Assembly (NCBI GenBank): GCA_902785925.1 | Contig: CADAAI010000017.1 | Coordinates: 1-58,983 of the forward strand | DNA: 58,983 bases | Direction: 5' to 3' | From: an uncultured Bacteroidales bacterium | GTDB lineage: Bacteria; Bacteroidota; Bacteroidia; Bacteroidales; Muribaculaceae | Part shown: positions 15,976 through 25,193 of the stretch, one piece after another | Numbering within the stretch: position 1 is the stretch's first letter | Layout: each line of letters starts with the position of its first letter | The notes under the pieces: generated by a model | What the model saw: the letters and a program-made list of their open reading frames with translations, nothing else | Told to the model about the DNA's origin: nothing | Database searches by the model: none | Made by a program: the position numbers and the translations under genes

Positions 15976-17340
15976 CTATGTATTAATTGTTTTTCCCATG
16001 CGATTGAGAGTGTTGATGCCTAAAGGTATGGCGAGAAGGAAAGATGCAGTGTCGGCTACAGCCTGAGCGATTTCCACGCCCAAGAAGCCCAGCAACCAAT
16101 TACCAATGAAGAGTGCTGGGATGAGGAAAATTCCTTGACGTGCCATAGCAATAATTATTGCAGGAACTGTGCGTCTTATATTCTGTAGATACATATTCAC
16201 CATTACTACAAAACCAGTCAATGGGAACGAAATGCACTGATAACGCAATATCTCAGTACCCATGCGGCTCACATCAGGGTCGCTCTCAACAAAGAGAGAC
16301 ACCAGCTGGCGAGCAAAGATAAATCCCACAACAGCAAGAATCGTACAATAGATTGTCGACACCTTGCAGCTGTGGATGAAAGCGGCGCGCACACGGTCGA
16401 ACTTGCCCGCGCCATAATTGAAGCCGCACACCGGCTGGAATCCTTGGCCGTATCCAATCATCGCCGCACTCGCAAGCATTGTAATGCGGCTCACCACCGA
16501 AAAACTTGCGATTGCCGAGTCGCCATAGATACCTGCCACGTGGTTGAGGATAAGTGCTGAGATTCCCATCATCGACTGACGAGCCAGCGAAGGCAGTCCG
16601 CCAGCTGCTATGTCGCGATAGCGTTGCATCGACGGTTTGAACTGCGATAGACGGATTGGCACCCCTCCCCTCTTCCCCGAGAGCATGAGCATGAGAGTGA
16701 AGCTCACCACTTGCGACAATGCCGTTGCCATGCCGGCCCCTTTCACTCCAAGCCCAAGGCCGAAGATGAAGATTGGATCAAGAACCACGTTTAGCGCCGC
16801 ACCCGTCATGATGCCAAGCATCGACAGCATAGCATTGCCTTGATGACGCATGAGGTTGTTGAGCGTGAAACAGCTCATGATGAACGGCGTGCCAAGCAGT
16901 ATAAAGGTGAAATAGTCGCAAGCGTAAGGCAGAATGGTTTCAGTTGAGCCAAAGAAGCGCAACACTGGCTGCATGAACACAAAGCCGATAACAGCGATAA
17001 TCGCACCCGTGAGCCACGTCGACACCAGTCCTACCGATGCCATCACACCAGCGTTGTGGCTGTCCTCATGGCCAAGCATGCGCGAGATGTAATTGCCCGC
17101 ACCTTGACCAAAGAAGAAAGCTATAGACTGTACTATCGACATGTAAGAGAACACGATGCCAAGTGCCGCCACACTCTGCGTATTGATTTGCCCAACAAAG
17201 AACGTGTCGACGAGGTTGTAGATGCCCGTCACGAGCATACTCACCATGGCAGGCACAGCAAGCCCAGTGACCAACCTGCCTACTGGCTGGGTTGTCAATT
17301 TCACAAATTTAGCATGCTGCGCTGGACTGTTGTTGTGCAT
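15976..17340 (-). CDS. MATE-family multidrug/cation antiporter
   Basis: A 454-residue protein with twelve hydrophobic segments arranged as two similar halves, as in MATE (multidrug and toxin extrusion) transporters. The first half has PAMVSMLVTGIYNLVDTFFV near residue 29, a classic MATE motif, and the second has SLARQSMMGISALILNHVAG near residue 216. It exports drugs or metabolites using Na+ or H+. There is no substrate clue; the next gene downstream is about 500 bases away on the other strand. The start follows a dispersed repeat and lies 90 bases after the esterase gene, so the two may share a transcript. Confidence 0.93.
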   Translation of the reverse strand: MHNNSPAQHAKFVKLTTQPVGRLVTGLAVPAMVSMLVTGIYNLVDTFFVGQINTQSVAALGIVFSYMSIVQSIAFFFGQGAGNYISRMLGHEDSHNAGVMASVGLVSTWLTGAIIAVIGFVFMQPVLRFFGSTETILPYACDYFTFILLGTPFIMSCFTLNNLMRHQGNAMLSMLGIMTGAALNVVLDPIFIFGLGLGVKGAGMATALSQVVSFTLMLMLSGKRGGVPIRLSQFKPSMQRYRDIAAGGLPSLARQSMMGISALILNHVAGIYGDSAIASFSVVSRITMLASAAMIGYGQGFQPVCGFNYGAGKFDRVRAAFIHSCKVSTIYCTILAVVGFIFARQLVSLFVESDPDVSRMGTEILRYQCISFPLTGFVVMVNMYLQNIRRTVPAIIIAMARQGIFLIPALFIGNWLLGFLGVEIAQAVADTASFLLAIPLGINTLNRMGKTINT

Positions 17341-17351
17341 TGGGGGGTAGT

Positions 17352-17425
17352 CAGTTTTCAGTAATCAGTTCTCAGTTTTCAGTTAGTTGAAGAGATTGTG
17401 CATTATGAATTGTGCATTATGCATT
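17352..17425. repeat. dispersed repeats between MATE and esterase genes
   Basis: A 'tcagttttcagtaatcagtt' module (17352-17388) is followed by 'gattgtgcattatgaattgt' (from 17394) and 'gcattatgcatttg' (to 17427). Related 'aactgataactgaaaact'-type DNA lies before glyA (4360-4390). Confidence 0.65.
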
Positions 17426-17429
17426 TGTT

Positions 17430-18767
17430 TTATCCTTGCCCTTGGCTCTTGGGGGTGACGCCGGGAGTGGGTGGGGTTACATAGAGCTGACGCGAGTGTA
17501 TATAACCTCTACGATCATACAAATATATCTCTTTTTTATGAATCTCAATGCGCATAATGTCGCTTCCATCCAAAGTTCCAGGAAATTTCAAGATGCCTCT
17601 CACGCGGCCATTCTGGTCACAAATCTGGATGCCAACATCTTTGGTCACTACCCATAGATTGCCTGCTCCGTCAAATGTCATTGCTTTCACGTCGAGTTGT
17701 GAGTTATCGTAGCTGTGCAGCCAATAGAAAGGTTGTCCATTTTGCTCATTGCCATTTTCGTCAATCGTGTACTGCCACAGGCAATTTGAACCAGGTTGAG
17801 CTTTGACCATCAGTGTAGAGTCAGGATAGATAGCAATAGGAACATCATTTTCATTCTCTTTAACGACCCATAACCATGGTTTCCACCCTCTGCCACCATC
17901 AACCAACATGGTGTCGAGCAGGTTGTTCTGCGTTTTACCATACTTAGGTGCCTCGGGCCAGCCTTGCCACATCCATTCCATTACTTCGGGGAAGATCTCG
18001 TTGGCGCGCTTCACCCCGTGGTAGCAGTCGCTCCAGTCGTAGCGGGCGTCGTAGCCAGCGAAGTCGAGTGCTGAGGCAAGCATACGGTTGCCCTCGTACC
18101 AATGGCCGAAGAGTGGGTTCCACACGTCGTTGGTGCCATCTTGCAGGAAGATGCGAAGGGGGCGGGGTTCGCTCTTGCGAACTATAGCTTGCAAATCGTT
18201 GCCACCACGCATCGCCACAAAGGTGCCCACGCCGCTGAAAACTCTGCTGAACAATTCAGGGCGATGCCAAGCCGCCGCGAACGCTGCAATGCCACCACTG
18301 CTCAGACCGAAAATCATGCCACCGCCCCCACGATGCAAGAGCTTAATAGGAAACCCACGGGCAGTGGTGAGGCTCTCAACCCAGGGCAGCACCTCATCCT
18401 CGATAAAGGAGGCAAACGTGGCAGTTGTCATGTCAAACTCGTTGCTACGGTTGTAGCGCAGCACATTGCCGTCCTTGTCCTTTATGACACCAGGCTGCAC
18501 GAATACGCCTATGGTCACTGGCATTTTGCCAACGGTGATGAGACTGTCCATCACATTAGGAGCGTTACACAGAATTCCGTCAAGCCCCACATAGAGGCAG
18601 GCGGGCGAGCTGGCATCGTAGGCATCGGGCACGTAGACCTGAATTTCACGCTCAGTGCCAGGATAGTGCCACATGCTCTTGAGTGTGCCTTTTATTATTT
18701 CATGTGCGCTGGCGGCAATGCTTAAAACAATCACAGCCAGCGACATAATAAACAATCGACGTTTCAT
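17430..18767 (-). CDS. secreted alpha/beta-hydrolase esterase with beta-propeller-like C-terminus
   Basis: The 445-residue protein starts with a signal peptide (MKRRLFIMSLAVIVLSIAAS). Residues about 25-270 resemble the esterase D/enterochelin-esterase family: YPGTEREIQVYVPDAYD, then the nucleophile elbow FGLSSGG (Ser near residue 156), an aspartate in FLQDGTNDVWN, and a His in DCYHGVKRANE. This domain cleaves esters of sugars or siderophores. The C-terminal part (about 290-440) reads like a small beta-propeller (SMP-30/NHL-like, for example GAGNLWVVTKDVGIQI). Its substrate is unknown. A -7 element lies on the reverse strand at 18794-18801. Confidence 0.75.
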   Translation of the reverse strand: MKRRLFIMSLAVIVLSIAASAHEIIKGTLKSMWHYPGTEREIQVYVPDAYDASSPACLYVGLDGILCNAPNVMDSLITVGKMPVTIGVFVQPGVIKDKDGNVLRYNRSNEFDMTTATFASFIEDEVLPWVESLTTARGFPIKLLHRGGGGMIFGLSSGGIAAFAAAWHRPELFSRVFSGVGTFVAMRGGNDLQAIVRKSEPRPLRIFLQDGTNDVWNPLFGHWYEGNRMLASALDFAGYDARYDWSDCYHGVKRANEIFPEVMEWMWQGWPEAPKYGKTQNNLLDTMLVDGGRGWKPWLWVVKENENDVPIAIYPDSTLMVKAQPGSNCLWQYTIDENGNEQNGQPFYWLHSYDNSQLDVKAMTFDGAGNLWVVTKDVGIQICDQNGRVRGILKFPGTLDGSDIMRIEIHKKEIYLYDRRGYIHSRQLYVTPPTPGVTPKSQGQG

Positions 18768-18930
18768 GATTTCATTAGTTATTTATAGCTGTGCAAAGTT
18801 AGTGATTTTTTCATTCCATTCAATCTAAATGCTTGACAAAACTGAGCAATAACAAGCATTAATAAATTAATATTATATACGCGAGTTGTTAATGTTATAA
18901 AATTTAGGTTGATTTATTGCTGATTTTTTG

Positions 18931-18938
18931 TACCTTTG
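18931..18938 (+). promoter_or_regulatory. parB promoter
   Basis: TTG (18909-18911), a 19-base gap and TACCTTTG (18931-18938). It gives a leader of about 70 bases that contains a short GGGAG/CTCCT stem. Confidence 0.6.
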
Positions 18939-19010
18939 CAGGCTGAAAGCATTTTTTCGGGAGCGACACACTCCTGTAAGGTAAAATAATAGAAAGCAAC
19001 GATTTAGTAT

Positions 19011-19895
19011 ATGAAGCGAAACGCATTAGGGAGAGGCCTTGGGTCTTATTTCAACATGGACGACATCCAAACCAATGGTTCGTCGGCTATCAGTAACATT
19101 GAAATTAGCCTCATCACTCCCAATCCAGGACAACCCAGAACCACCTTTGACGACGAAGCCCTCAAAGAGCTTGCTGCGTCGATTGCCGAGGTAGGCATTA
19201 TCCAGCCCTTGACGCTGCGCAAGATTGATGACGACCGATATCAGATTATCTCGGGCGAGCGTCGCTACCGTGCCGCCAAAATAGCCGGACTCGAAAGCGT
19301 TCCCGCCTACATTCGCGAGGCCAACGATACTGAGTTAACCGAAATGGCCCTCATCGAGAACATCCAGCGCGAAGACCTTAATGCCATAGAGATAGCACTC
19401 ACTTTCAAGAAACTCATTGAGCAATACAATCTGACCCAAGAACGTCTGAGTGAGCGCATAGGCAAGAAACGCACTACCATCGCCAATTTCCTGCGATTGC
19501 TCAAACTCCCAGCCGAGATACAACTCGGCTTACGCGACAAGAAACTCGACATGGGTCATGCCCGTGCCCTAATCACAGTGAGCGATCCTACCTTACAGTT
19601 AAAATTATATAACGAGATACTTAAAAAAGGTTTATCAGTAAGACAAGTAGAGCAACTTGCAAAAGAGAGCCAAGAGAAAAGCGGAGAAAAAGAAGATGTC
19701 GGAAAATCATTGCCAAGACACAGCGGCAGCAACGATTTCGACATCCTGACCAAGCATTTGACAAAGGCATTTGGTGTTCCCGTGAAGCTCTCGTGTAACA
19801 CATTAGGTAAAGGAAAAATAACATTCTCGTTTAACAACGATGAAGACCTAGACAGAATAATCAGTCTATTTGACCGTTTAAAAGATAAATATTAA
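19011..19895 (+). CDS. parB: chromosome-partitioning protein ParB/Spo0J
   Basis: A 294-residue ParB clamp that binds parS and spreads by CTP-driven sliding. The N-terminal CTPase domain has GERRYRAA (residues 82-89) and ENIQRE (116-121). The HTH follows in LSERIGKKRTTIANFLRLL. A shorter C-terminal dimer domain with FGVPVKLS ends the protein. It opens the unit parB-DUF5683-MltD-like-MltD-like-ompH. parA is almost 10 kb upstream, which is unusual for the phylum. I found no convincing parS site by eye. Confidence 0.97.
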   Translation: MKRNALGRGLGSYFNMDDIQTNGSSAISNIEISLITPNPGQPRTTFDDEALKELAASIAEVGIIQPLTLRKIDDDRYQIISGERRYRAAKIAGLESVPAYIREANDTELTEMALIENIQREDLNAIEIALTFKKLIEQYNLTQERLSERIGKKRTTIANFLRLLKLPAEIQLGLRDKKLDMGHARALITVSDPTLQLKLYNEILKKGLSVRQVEQLAKESQEKSGEKEDVGKSLPRHSGSNDFDILTKHLTKAFGVPVKLSCNTLGKGKITFSFNNDEDLDRIISLFDRLKDKY

Positions 19896-19961
19896 TTTAA
19901 ATTTAATTTTGGGAGAACTGCACAATTTGTGAGAATATATGCGACAACATATCGACATTTA

Positions 19962-20630
19962 ATGCGCACAATAGCATTGCTACTGTGCTCCCTTGTTGCA
20001 ATAACCTCCCAAGCTCAACAATTGGTGAGACACGACATAATTGATGAAAAACTCGACACCGTTGTGCTCACCGACAGCACTGCGCTGCTTACAGGCAAGA
20101 TAGAGCCCCCCACAGCCAAAACTATTGAGAGCACACGTTTCAACCCCAACCCTATGAGGGCGATGTGGCTATCGGCACTGTGCCCTGGATTGGGGCAAAT
20201 CTACAACCGCCGCTACTGGAAGCTACCCATCGTGATTGGAGCCTTTGTGGGCCTCACCTACGGTACGTCGTGGAACAACCGCATGCTCAACGACTACTCC
20301 AAGGCCTACCGGGACATAACCGACAATGACCCCAACACACGCAGCTACATGGACTTCTACCCTCCCACGGTGAATGAGAGCGACCTCGACAAGACCTGGC
20401 TCACCAGCACGTTAAAAAACCGCAAGGACTACTACCGCCGTTACCGCGACATATGCATCATAGGTATCGCTGCCGTATATGTCCTAAATGTCATCGACGC
20501 TTATGTCGATGCCTCAATGATGCACTTTGACGTGAGTCCCGACCTGTCGATGCGTTGGGGACCAGCCGTTATCGATAGTCAGACTACCCGATTGCCAGCG
20601 ATAGGGCTTGGTTGCTCCCTTGATTTTTAA
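19962..20630 (+). CDS. DUF5683 membrane protein
   Basis: A 222-residue protein with a signal sequence (MRTIALLLCSLVAITSQAQ). The DUF5683 core is RAMWLSALCPGLGQIYNRRYWKLP (about residues 66-89, shown in part), then an amphipathic segment (IVIGAFVGLTYGTSWNN) and a second hydrophobic stretch near residue 168 (ICIIGIAAVYVLNVIDAYVD). The role is unknown, but the gene follows parB in many Bacteroidetes. The ATG at 19962 is chosen because a signal peptide begins there; an in-frame GTG at 19929 would add 11 residues in front of it. Confidence 0.85.
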   Translation: MRTIALLLCSLVAITSQAQQLVRHDIIDEKLDTVVLTDSTALLTGKIEPPTAKTIESTRFNPNPMRAMWLSALCPGLGQIYNRRYWKLPIVIGAFVGLTYGTSWNNRMLNDYSKAYRDITDNDPNTRSYMDFYPPTVNESDLDKTWLTSTLKNRKDYYRRYRDICIIGIAAVYVLNVIDAYVDASMMHFDVSPDLSMRWGPAVIDSQTTRLPAIGLGCSLDF

Positions 20631-20667
20631 GAGATGAAACATATAAAAAGAATATAAAATAAGAGTT

Positions 20668-22596
20668 ATGAAATATCGAATATTATTAACACTTTTATCT
20701 TTATTAACCCTAACAACTACTTTGGCCGACACCAAAAAGAAGTCGGTGTTGTCGCTCAAAGAGTCGATAACTGACAACGACATTCAGTTCCCACCAAGCT
20801 TCAATGCCAACAACGACATGCAGAAGGACTGGTTTGAGCTATATCATGACACAAATACTCCAGGCAACGACAATAGAAACGACTACAACTATGGTAGCGT
20901 GAGCGACAAGGTGTACAAAGAGAGACTCCAAAAGCTCCCCACATCGATTGAGATGCCCTTTAACCAGATCGTGAAGAGCTACATCGAGCGATATGTGGTG
21001 AAAGGCCGCTCACTTGTTTCGAGGTTGCTAGGCATGAGCCCCTATTACATGCCAATCTTTGAGGCTGCACTCGAGCGCCACCACATGCCACTAGAGCTTA
21101 AGTACATTCCTATTATTGAGAGCGCCCTTAACCCCAACGCAGTGTCGCCAGCTGGCGCAGGAGGTCTGTGGCAATTCATGCCATCGACAGCTAAAGGCCA
21201 CGGCATGGAGGTGAACAGCACCGTTGACGAGCGCCGCGACCCTTACACATCGAGTGAGAAGGCTGCTTTGTTCTTCCAGAAGCTCTACTCAAAATATGGT
21301 GACTGGTCACTTGCCATCGCTGCCTATAACTGCGGGCCTGGCAATGTGGACAAGGCCATCAAGCGCACTGGAAATGAAAAGGCCGACTTTTGGGAAATAT
21401 ACAATTACCTGCCCAAGGAAACGCGTGGCTACGTGCCTGCCTTCATTGCAGCCAACTACATGATGCACTACTACAAAGACCACGGCATTAGCCCAGAGAA
21501 GACTCGCCCCTTTGTCATCGACACTGTTATGGTCAACAAGAGAGTGTCGTTCAGACAAATCGCATCGGTTCTCAACATCCCCGTCGAGGAAATAAGAATC
21601 CTCAACCCTCAGTATCGCAGCGACGTGATACCCGGCAACGTTCACCCTTATGTTCTAGCATTACCCAACCAGCACATCTACAGCTACATCAAGGACGAAA
21701 GTCGCATCATCAACAACAGCCGTAACACCTACGACAACAAGAATGACGATGATGACGACAACATCACACTTGCAACTACCGAGCATGAAGTGAAGCAGGG
21801 CGAAGACTTGTATGATATCGCCGACATGTATGGCATGCAGATTGACGACCTAATGGAACTCAATAAGTTGGAATCATTCTATGTTCAACCAGGACAGATA
21901 CTGAAGGTATCAAACGGAGCTCAGGCCAACCAGTCTAGCAACCTTGCGATGAACAATGCCAACAACAGTTTTGATGACGAAGGCTTTGACTACAGCGACA
22001 GCAGCATCAAGAAAGACATCAATTATTACGGGAATAATAGCTACAATTATACCGATGGCAGTGGACGCGACAATCGTCCCGTGCCAGAACGCCGGAAAAA
22101 AGACGAGCGACAGAATCCCGTTCCACAATCGCAGCGCAACAACGATCCATATAGCAACAACTATGGCAACAACAGCTATGACAACGATTATCAGAGCGAC
22201 AGCGACGAGGAGATAAAGAGACAGCAAGAAGAGGCTGCACGCAAAAAACGTGAGGCTGAAGCTGCTGCCAAGAAGAAACGCGAGCAAGAGGCCGCTGCTA
22301 AGAAGAAACGTGAACAAGAAGCCGCAGCCAAGAAGAAGCGCGAGCAAGAAGCCGCCAAGAAAAAGGCAGCTGAAGAAGCAGCTAAGAAAAAAGCTGCCGA
22401 AGAAGCAGCAAGAAAAAAAGCCGCTGAAGAGGCTAAGAAGCCCATCATCCACGAAGTGAAAGAGGGTAACAACCTCACAAAGCTTGCAAAGCAATATGGC
22501 ACCACCCCTGAGGCTATCAGGAAAGCCAATGGTATCACAGGTGACCAAATAAAGATTGGCCAAAAAATTAAAATCCCAAAGAATGGTCATAAATAA
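20668..22596 (+). CDS. MltD-like lytic transglycosylase with two LysM domains
   Basis: A 642-residue secreted enzyme (signal peptide MKYRILLTLLSLLTLTTTLA) that cleaves the MurNAc-GlcNAc bond to give 1,6-anhydro-MurNAc. The SLT domain (about residues 90-260) has the catalytic Glu151 in IPIIESALNP, then GAGGLWQFMPSTAKG, and the AAYNCGPGNV motif (Tyr220). A first LysM (about 373-416) and a C-terminal LysM (about 595-638) bind peptidoglycan. Between them is an Asn-rich linker and a repeated AAKKKREQE helix (about 522-590) that is probably a long charged rod. The next gene is a paralogue that has lost the catalytic Glu. Confidence 0.95.
   Translation: MKYRILLTLLSLLTLTTTLADTKKKSVLSLKESITDNDIQFPPSFNANNDMQKDWFELYHDTNTPGNDNRNDYNYGSVSDKVYKERLQKLPTSIEMPFNQIVKSYIERYVVKGRSLVSRLLGMSPYYMPIFEAALERHHMPLELKYIPIIESALNPNAVSPAGAGGLWQFMPSTAKGHGMEVNSTVDERRDPYTSSEKAALFFQKLYSKYGDWSLAIAAYNCGPGNVDKAIKRTGNEKADFWEIYNYLPKETRGYVPAFIAANYMMHYYKDHGISPEKTRPFVIDTVMVNKRVSFRQIASVLNIPVEEIRILNPQYRSDVIPGNVHPYVLALPNQHIYSYIKDESRIINNSRNTYDNKNDDDDDNITLATTEHEVKQGEDLYDIADMYGMQIDDLMELNKLESFYVQPGQILKVSNGAQANQSSNLAMNNANNSFDDEGFDYSDSSIKKDINYYGNNSYNYTDGSGRDNRPVPERRKKDERQNPVPQSQRNNDPYSNNYGNNSYDNDYQSDSDEEIKRQQEEAARKKREAEAAAKKKREQEAAAKKKREQEAAAKKKREQEAAKKKAAEEAAKKKAAEEAARKKAAEEAKKPIIHEVKEGNNLTKLAKQYGTTPEAIRKANGITGDQIKIGQKIKIPKNGHK
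22231..22436. repeat. tandem repeat coding for AAKKKREQE helices
   Basis: Near-identical units of 27 bases (GCCGCTGCTAAGAAGAAACG and similar) run through the linker of the first transglycosylase, and degrade into AEEAAKKKA units. A similar tract is in the paralogue at about 24199-24417 and 24711-24810. Confidence 0.8.
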
Positions 22597-22664
22597 TCGC
22601 TAGAAGCAGAATTGCACACATATCAAAGTTCAGAAATAACGCCACATAATTTTCAATAAGAGTT

Positions 22665-25151
22665 ATGAATTATCGACACATATTATTCGCCGCCTTGGTG
22701 CTTGTGATGACAATAAGTAGCGCCACCGCCATGGATGACAAGTACAACAACCGAGAGAACCTCAGTGACCGTTCTATTGTCTTTCCTGCCGGAGTTGACG
22801 CTAACACTAAGGAAATGGCGACTAACTGGTATCTTAGGAATTACACTAACCTGAGCGAGAGCAACCTCAACGACAAAGAAGGCCGCCTAGCTAGCGACCG
22901 CAACTACGAGGAGCGTCTTGAAAAGCTCTCAAAGCGATATGGCATTGACATGCCATTCAACCCAGTCGTGAAAAGCTATATTGAACGCTATGTCGACCGT
23001 AACAGAGCTCAGGTTGCCCAAATGCTCGGCCTGTGGAACTATTACCGCCCCATAATTGAAAAAGAAATAGCCAACCACAGATTGCCCGAAGCCCTAAAGT
23101 ATATACCTGTGGCTTGTTCGGCCCTTAATCCCAATGCAGTGGCTCCATCGGGTGCAGCTGGATTATGGCAATTCATGGTTTTGCCCGCTAAGGGCAACGG
23201 TCTTGAGGTCAATACACTCGTTGATGAGCGCCGCGACCCCATCAAGTCGACCGAAAAAGCTGCCAATTTCCTTGAAAGACTTCATGGCTCTTATAAGGAC
23301 TGGTTGCTCGTGGTCGCTGCCTTCCATTGTGGAATGGGCAACGTTGAGAAAGCGATGCGCAGAGCTCAGAACAACGACATTGACAAGCCAGACTTTTGGG
23401 ACATCTACAAGTACCTTCCCAAAGATACCCGAGGCTATGTGCCAGCCTTCATTGCAGCCTGCTATGTAATGAACTACTATCGCGAGCACGATATTACGCC
23501 AGTATTCCCCAAGAAACCCCTATCGACAGGAACCACCACTGTGAACCAGCGCGTGAGCATTCACCAAATCTCACAGGTGCTTAACATTCCACTCGAAGAG
23601 ATAAGACTGCTCAACCCACAGTATCGCGACGATGTGATACCCGGCAATATCCACTCTTACCTGCTCACTCTCCCCAAAGGCCAAATCAACAGTTACCGTA
23701 TGACCGAGGACAAAATTGTTGACTACCACAAGAACGAGTTTGCAAGACGAGTTGAAGTACAGCCAGGCGACATCAAGAGCATCGTTGGCGACGAAGAGAT
23801 GGACGAGTATGCCCGCAAAGGCATCCTATTCCACACTGTTACTGAAGGAGAAGACCTAGAAGACATTGCTGGCCGCTATGGCATGGACATAGATGATCTC
23901 ATGGAACTAAACAACCTGCGCTCGGCCAACGTAGAGACAGGCAAGGTACTCACCATCAAGCGCAAAGGTGGCAACAACAACGAGACTGTGATGAATAACA
24001 ATCGCCGCAGCACCAACAATGGCAGTAGCAACGACGACTACGCTTATAACAACGAAAACTATTCAAGCAATAATAGTGGGCACTACGGAAGCGACAACCG
24101 CAACGTTCCTCAACGTCAGCAGAAAGAGGAGAACCAAGCGTATGTGCCTCAACCACAAAAGAACAACTCAAGCTACTACGACCAAGAAGATGAGCTGAAG
24201 CGACAACAAGAGGCTGAAGCTGCCAAAAAACGCAAGCAACAAGAAGCCGAGGCCGCCAAGAAACGCAGACAGCAAGAAGCCGAAGCCGCCAGAAAGAAAA
24301 GAGACCAAGAGATAGCAGCTGCAGCTGCCAAGAAGAGGAAAGAGCAAGAGGCTGCCGCCAAGAAGAAAGCTGCCGAAGAAGCTGCTCGCAAGAAAGCTGC
24401 CGAAGAGGCTGCTAAGCCCATTGTCTACGAGGTTAAAGAAGGCAACAACCTTACTAAACTCGCTGAGCAGTACGGAGTCTCAATCAACGATATTAAAGCT
24501 GCAAACCCCGACTTGAAAGATGAAAACATCAAGATAGGTCAAAAACTTAATATTCCGAAGAAGGGGCAACATGTTGCCACTCCTGTTAAGCAAGCCGAAA
24601 AGCAACAGCCAACAAACAACAAGCAACAGGGCAAGCAGGCAACTCAGCATAACGAGCAAAACGGCAAGCATGCTGGAAAACAACAGCAATCGGCAAAGGA
24701 TAAGAGAGCCAAAGCTGCTGAAGAGGCCGCCAAGAAAAAGGCTGCTGAAGAAGCCGCCAAGAAGAAAGCAGCCGAGGAAGCTGCAAGAAAGAAAGCTGCC
24801 GAAGAGGCCAAGAAACCAATAAGCCACGAGGTTAAAGAGGGCAACAACCTTACCAAGCTTGCAGCCCAGTATGGAGTATCGGCCGATGAGATTAGAAAAG
24901 CCAATAACATCAAGGGCGACAACATCAAGATTGGTCAGAAGCTTATAATCCCGAAGAAAGGTGCCCAACATCAAGGCACACAGAATCAAGGTACTAAACA
25001 TCAAGGTACTAAACATCAAGGTACTCAAAAGGGCAAGCAGCAAGAAACACCGAATGATAAACAGCAAAACGCCAAGCAGGGCAAGGGAAAACAGCAAGCC
25101 AAAAACAACAGCGCTGTACAACCTAGCACAACTGGCAAGAAGAAGAGATAA
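22665..25151 (+). CDS. transglycosylase-like protein lacking the catalytic Glu, three LysM domains
   Basis: An 828-residue secreted paralogue of the preceding transglycosylase (signal peptide MNYRHILFAALVLVMTISSAT). Residues align without gaps through the SLT fold, but the catalytic Glu151 is Cys (YIPVACSALNP; codon TGT at 23115-23117), FMPSTAKG is FMVLPAKG, and the motif Tyr220 is Phe (AAFHCGMGNV). It is therefore probably inactive as a lytic transglycosylase and may bind glycan strands. LysM domains lie at about 389-432, 588-635 and 721-766, joined by Lys/Ala/Glu helices. The C-terminus has an HQGTK repeat (24970-25029). It may serve as a scaffold, inhibitor or cell-wall anchor beside its active twin. 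Confidence 0.9.
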   Translation: MNYRHILFAALVLVMTISSATAMDDKYNNRENLSDRSIVFPAGVDANTKEMATNWYLRNYTNLSESNLNDKEGRLASDRNYEERLEKLSKRYGIDMPFNPVVKSYIERYVDRNRAQVAQMLGLWNYYRPIIEKEIANHRLPEALKYIPVACSALNPNAVAPSGAAGLWQFMVLPAKGNGLEVNTLVDERRDPIKSTEKAANFLERLHGSYKDWLLVVAAFHCGMGNVEKAMRRAQNNDIDKPDFWDIYKYLPKDTRGYVPAFIAACYVMNYYREHDITPVFPKKPLSTGTTTVNQRVSIHQISQVLNIPLEEIRLLNPQYRDDVIPGNIHSYLLTLPKGQINSYRMTEDKIVDYHKNEFARRVEVQPGDIKSIVGDEEMDEYARKGILFHTVTEGEDLEDIAGRYGMDIDDLMELNNLRSANVETGKVLTIKRKGGNNNETVMNNNRRSTNNGSSNDDYAYNNENYSSNNSGHYGSDNRNVPQRQQKEENQAYVPQPQKNNSSYYDQEDELKRQQEAEAAKKRKQQEAEAAKKRRQQEAEAARKKRDQEIAAAAAKKRKEQEAAAKKKAAEEAARKKAAEEAAKPIVYEVKEGNNLTKLAEQYGVSINDIKAANPDLKDENIKIGQKLNIPKKGQHVATPVKQAEKQQPTNNKQQGKQATQHNEQNGKHAGKQQQSAKDKRAKAAEEAAKKKAAEEAAKKKAAEEAARKKAAEEAKKPISHEVKEGNNLTKLAAQYGVSADEIRKANNIKGDNIKIGQKLIIPKKGAQHQGTQNQGTKHQGTKHQGTQKGKQQETPNDKQQNAKQGKGKQQAKNNSAVQPSTTGKKKR
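24970..25029. repeat. four tandem 15-bp units (CATCAAGGTACTAAA)
   Basis: Four 15-mers close to CATCAAGGTACTAAA code for HQGTK/NQGTK at the C-terminus of the transglycosylase-like protein. Confidence 0.85.
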
Positions 25152-25193
25152 CTAGATCAAGAATATCAAAAACTTCATAAGACATTCTGTATA

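Noticed and set aside
22231..22436. Repeat tract as a CRISPR array
   Set aside because: The repeats are directly adjacent with no spacers and encode a charged helix.
21910..22590. Reverse-strand frame of 226 codons inside the first transglycosylase gene
   Set aside because: It is the antisense of the Lys/Ala/Glu repeat tract and reads as leucine- and phenylalanine-rich nonsense; the plus-strand gene is well supported.
24480..25121. Reverse-strand frame of 213 codons in the second transglycosylase gene
   Set aside because: Antisense shadow of the LysM and helix repeats, with no family features.
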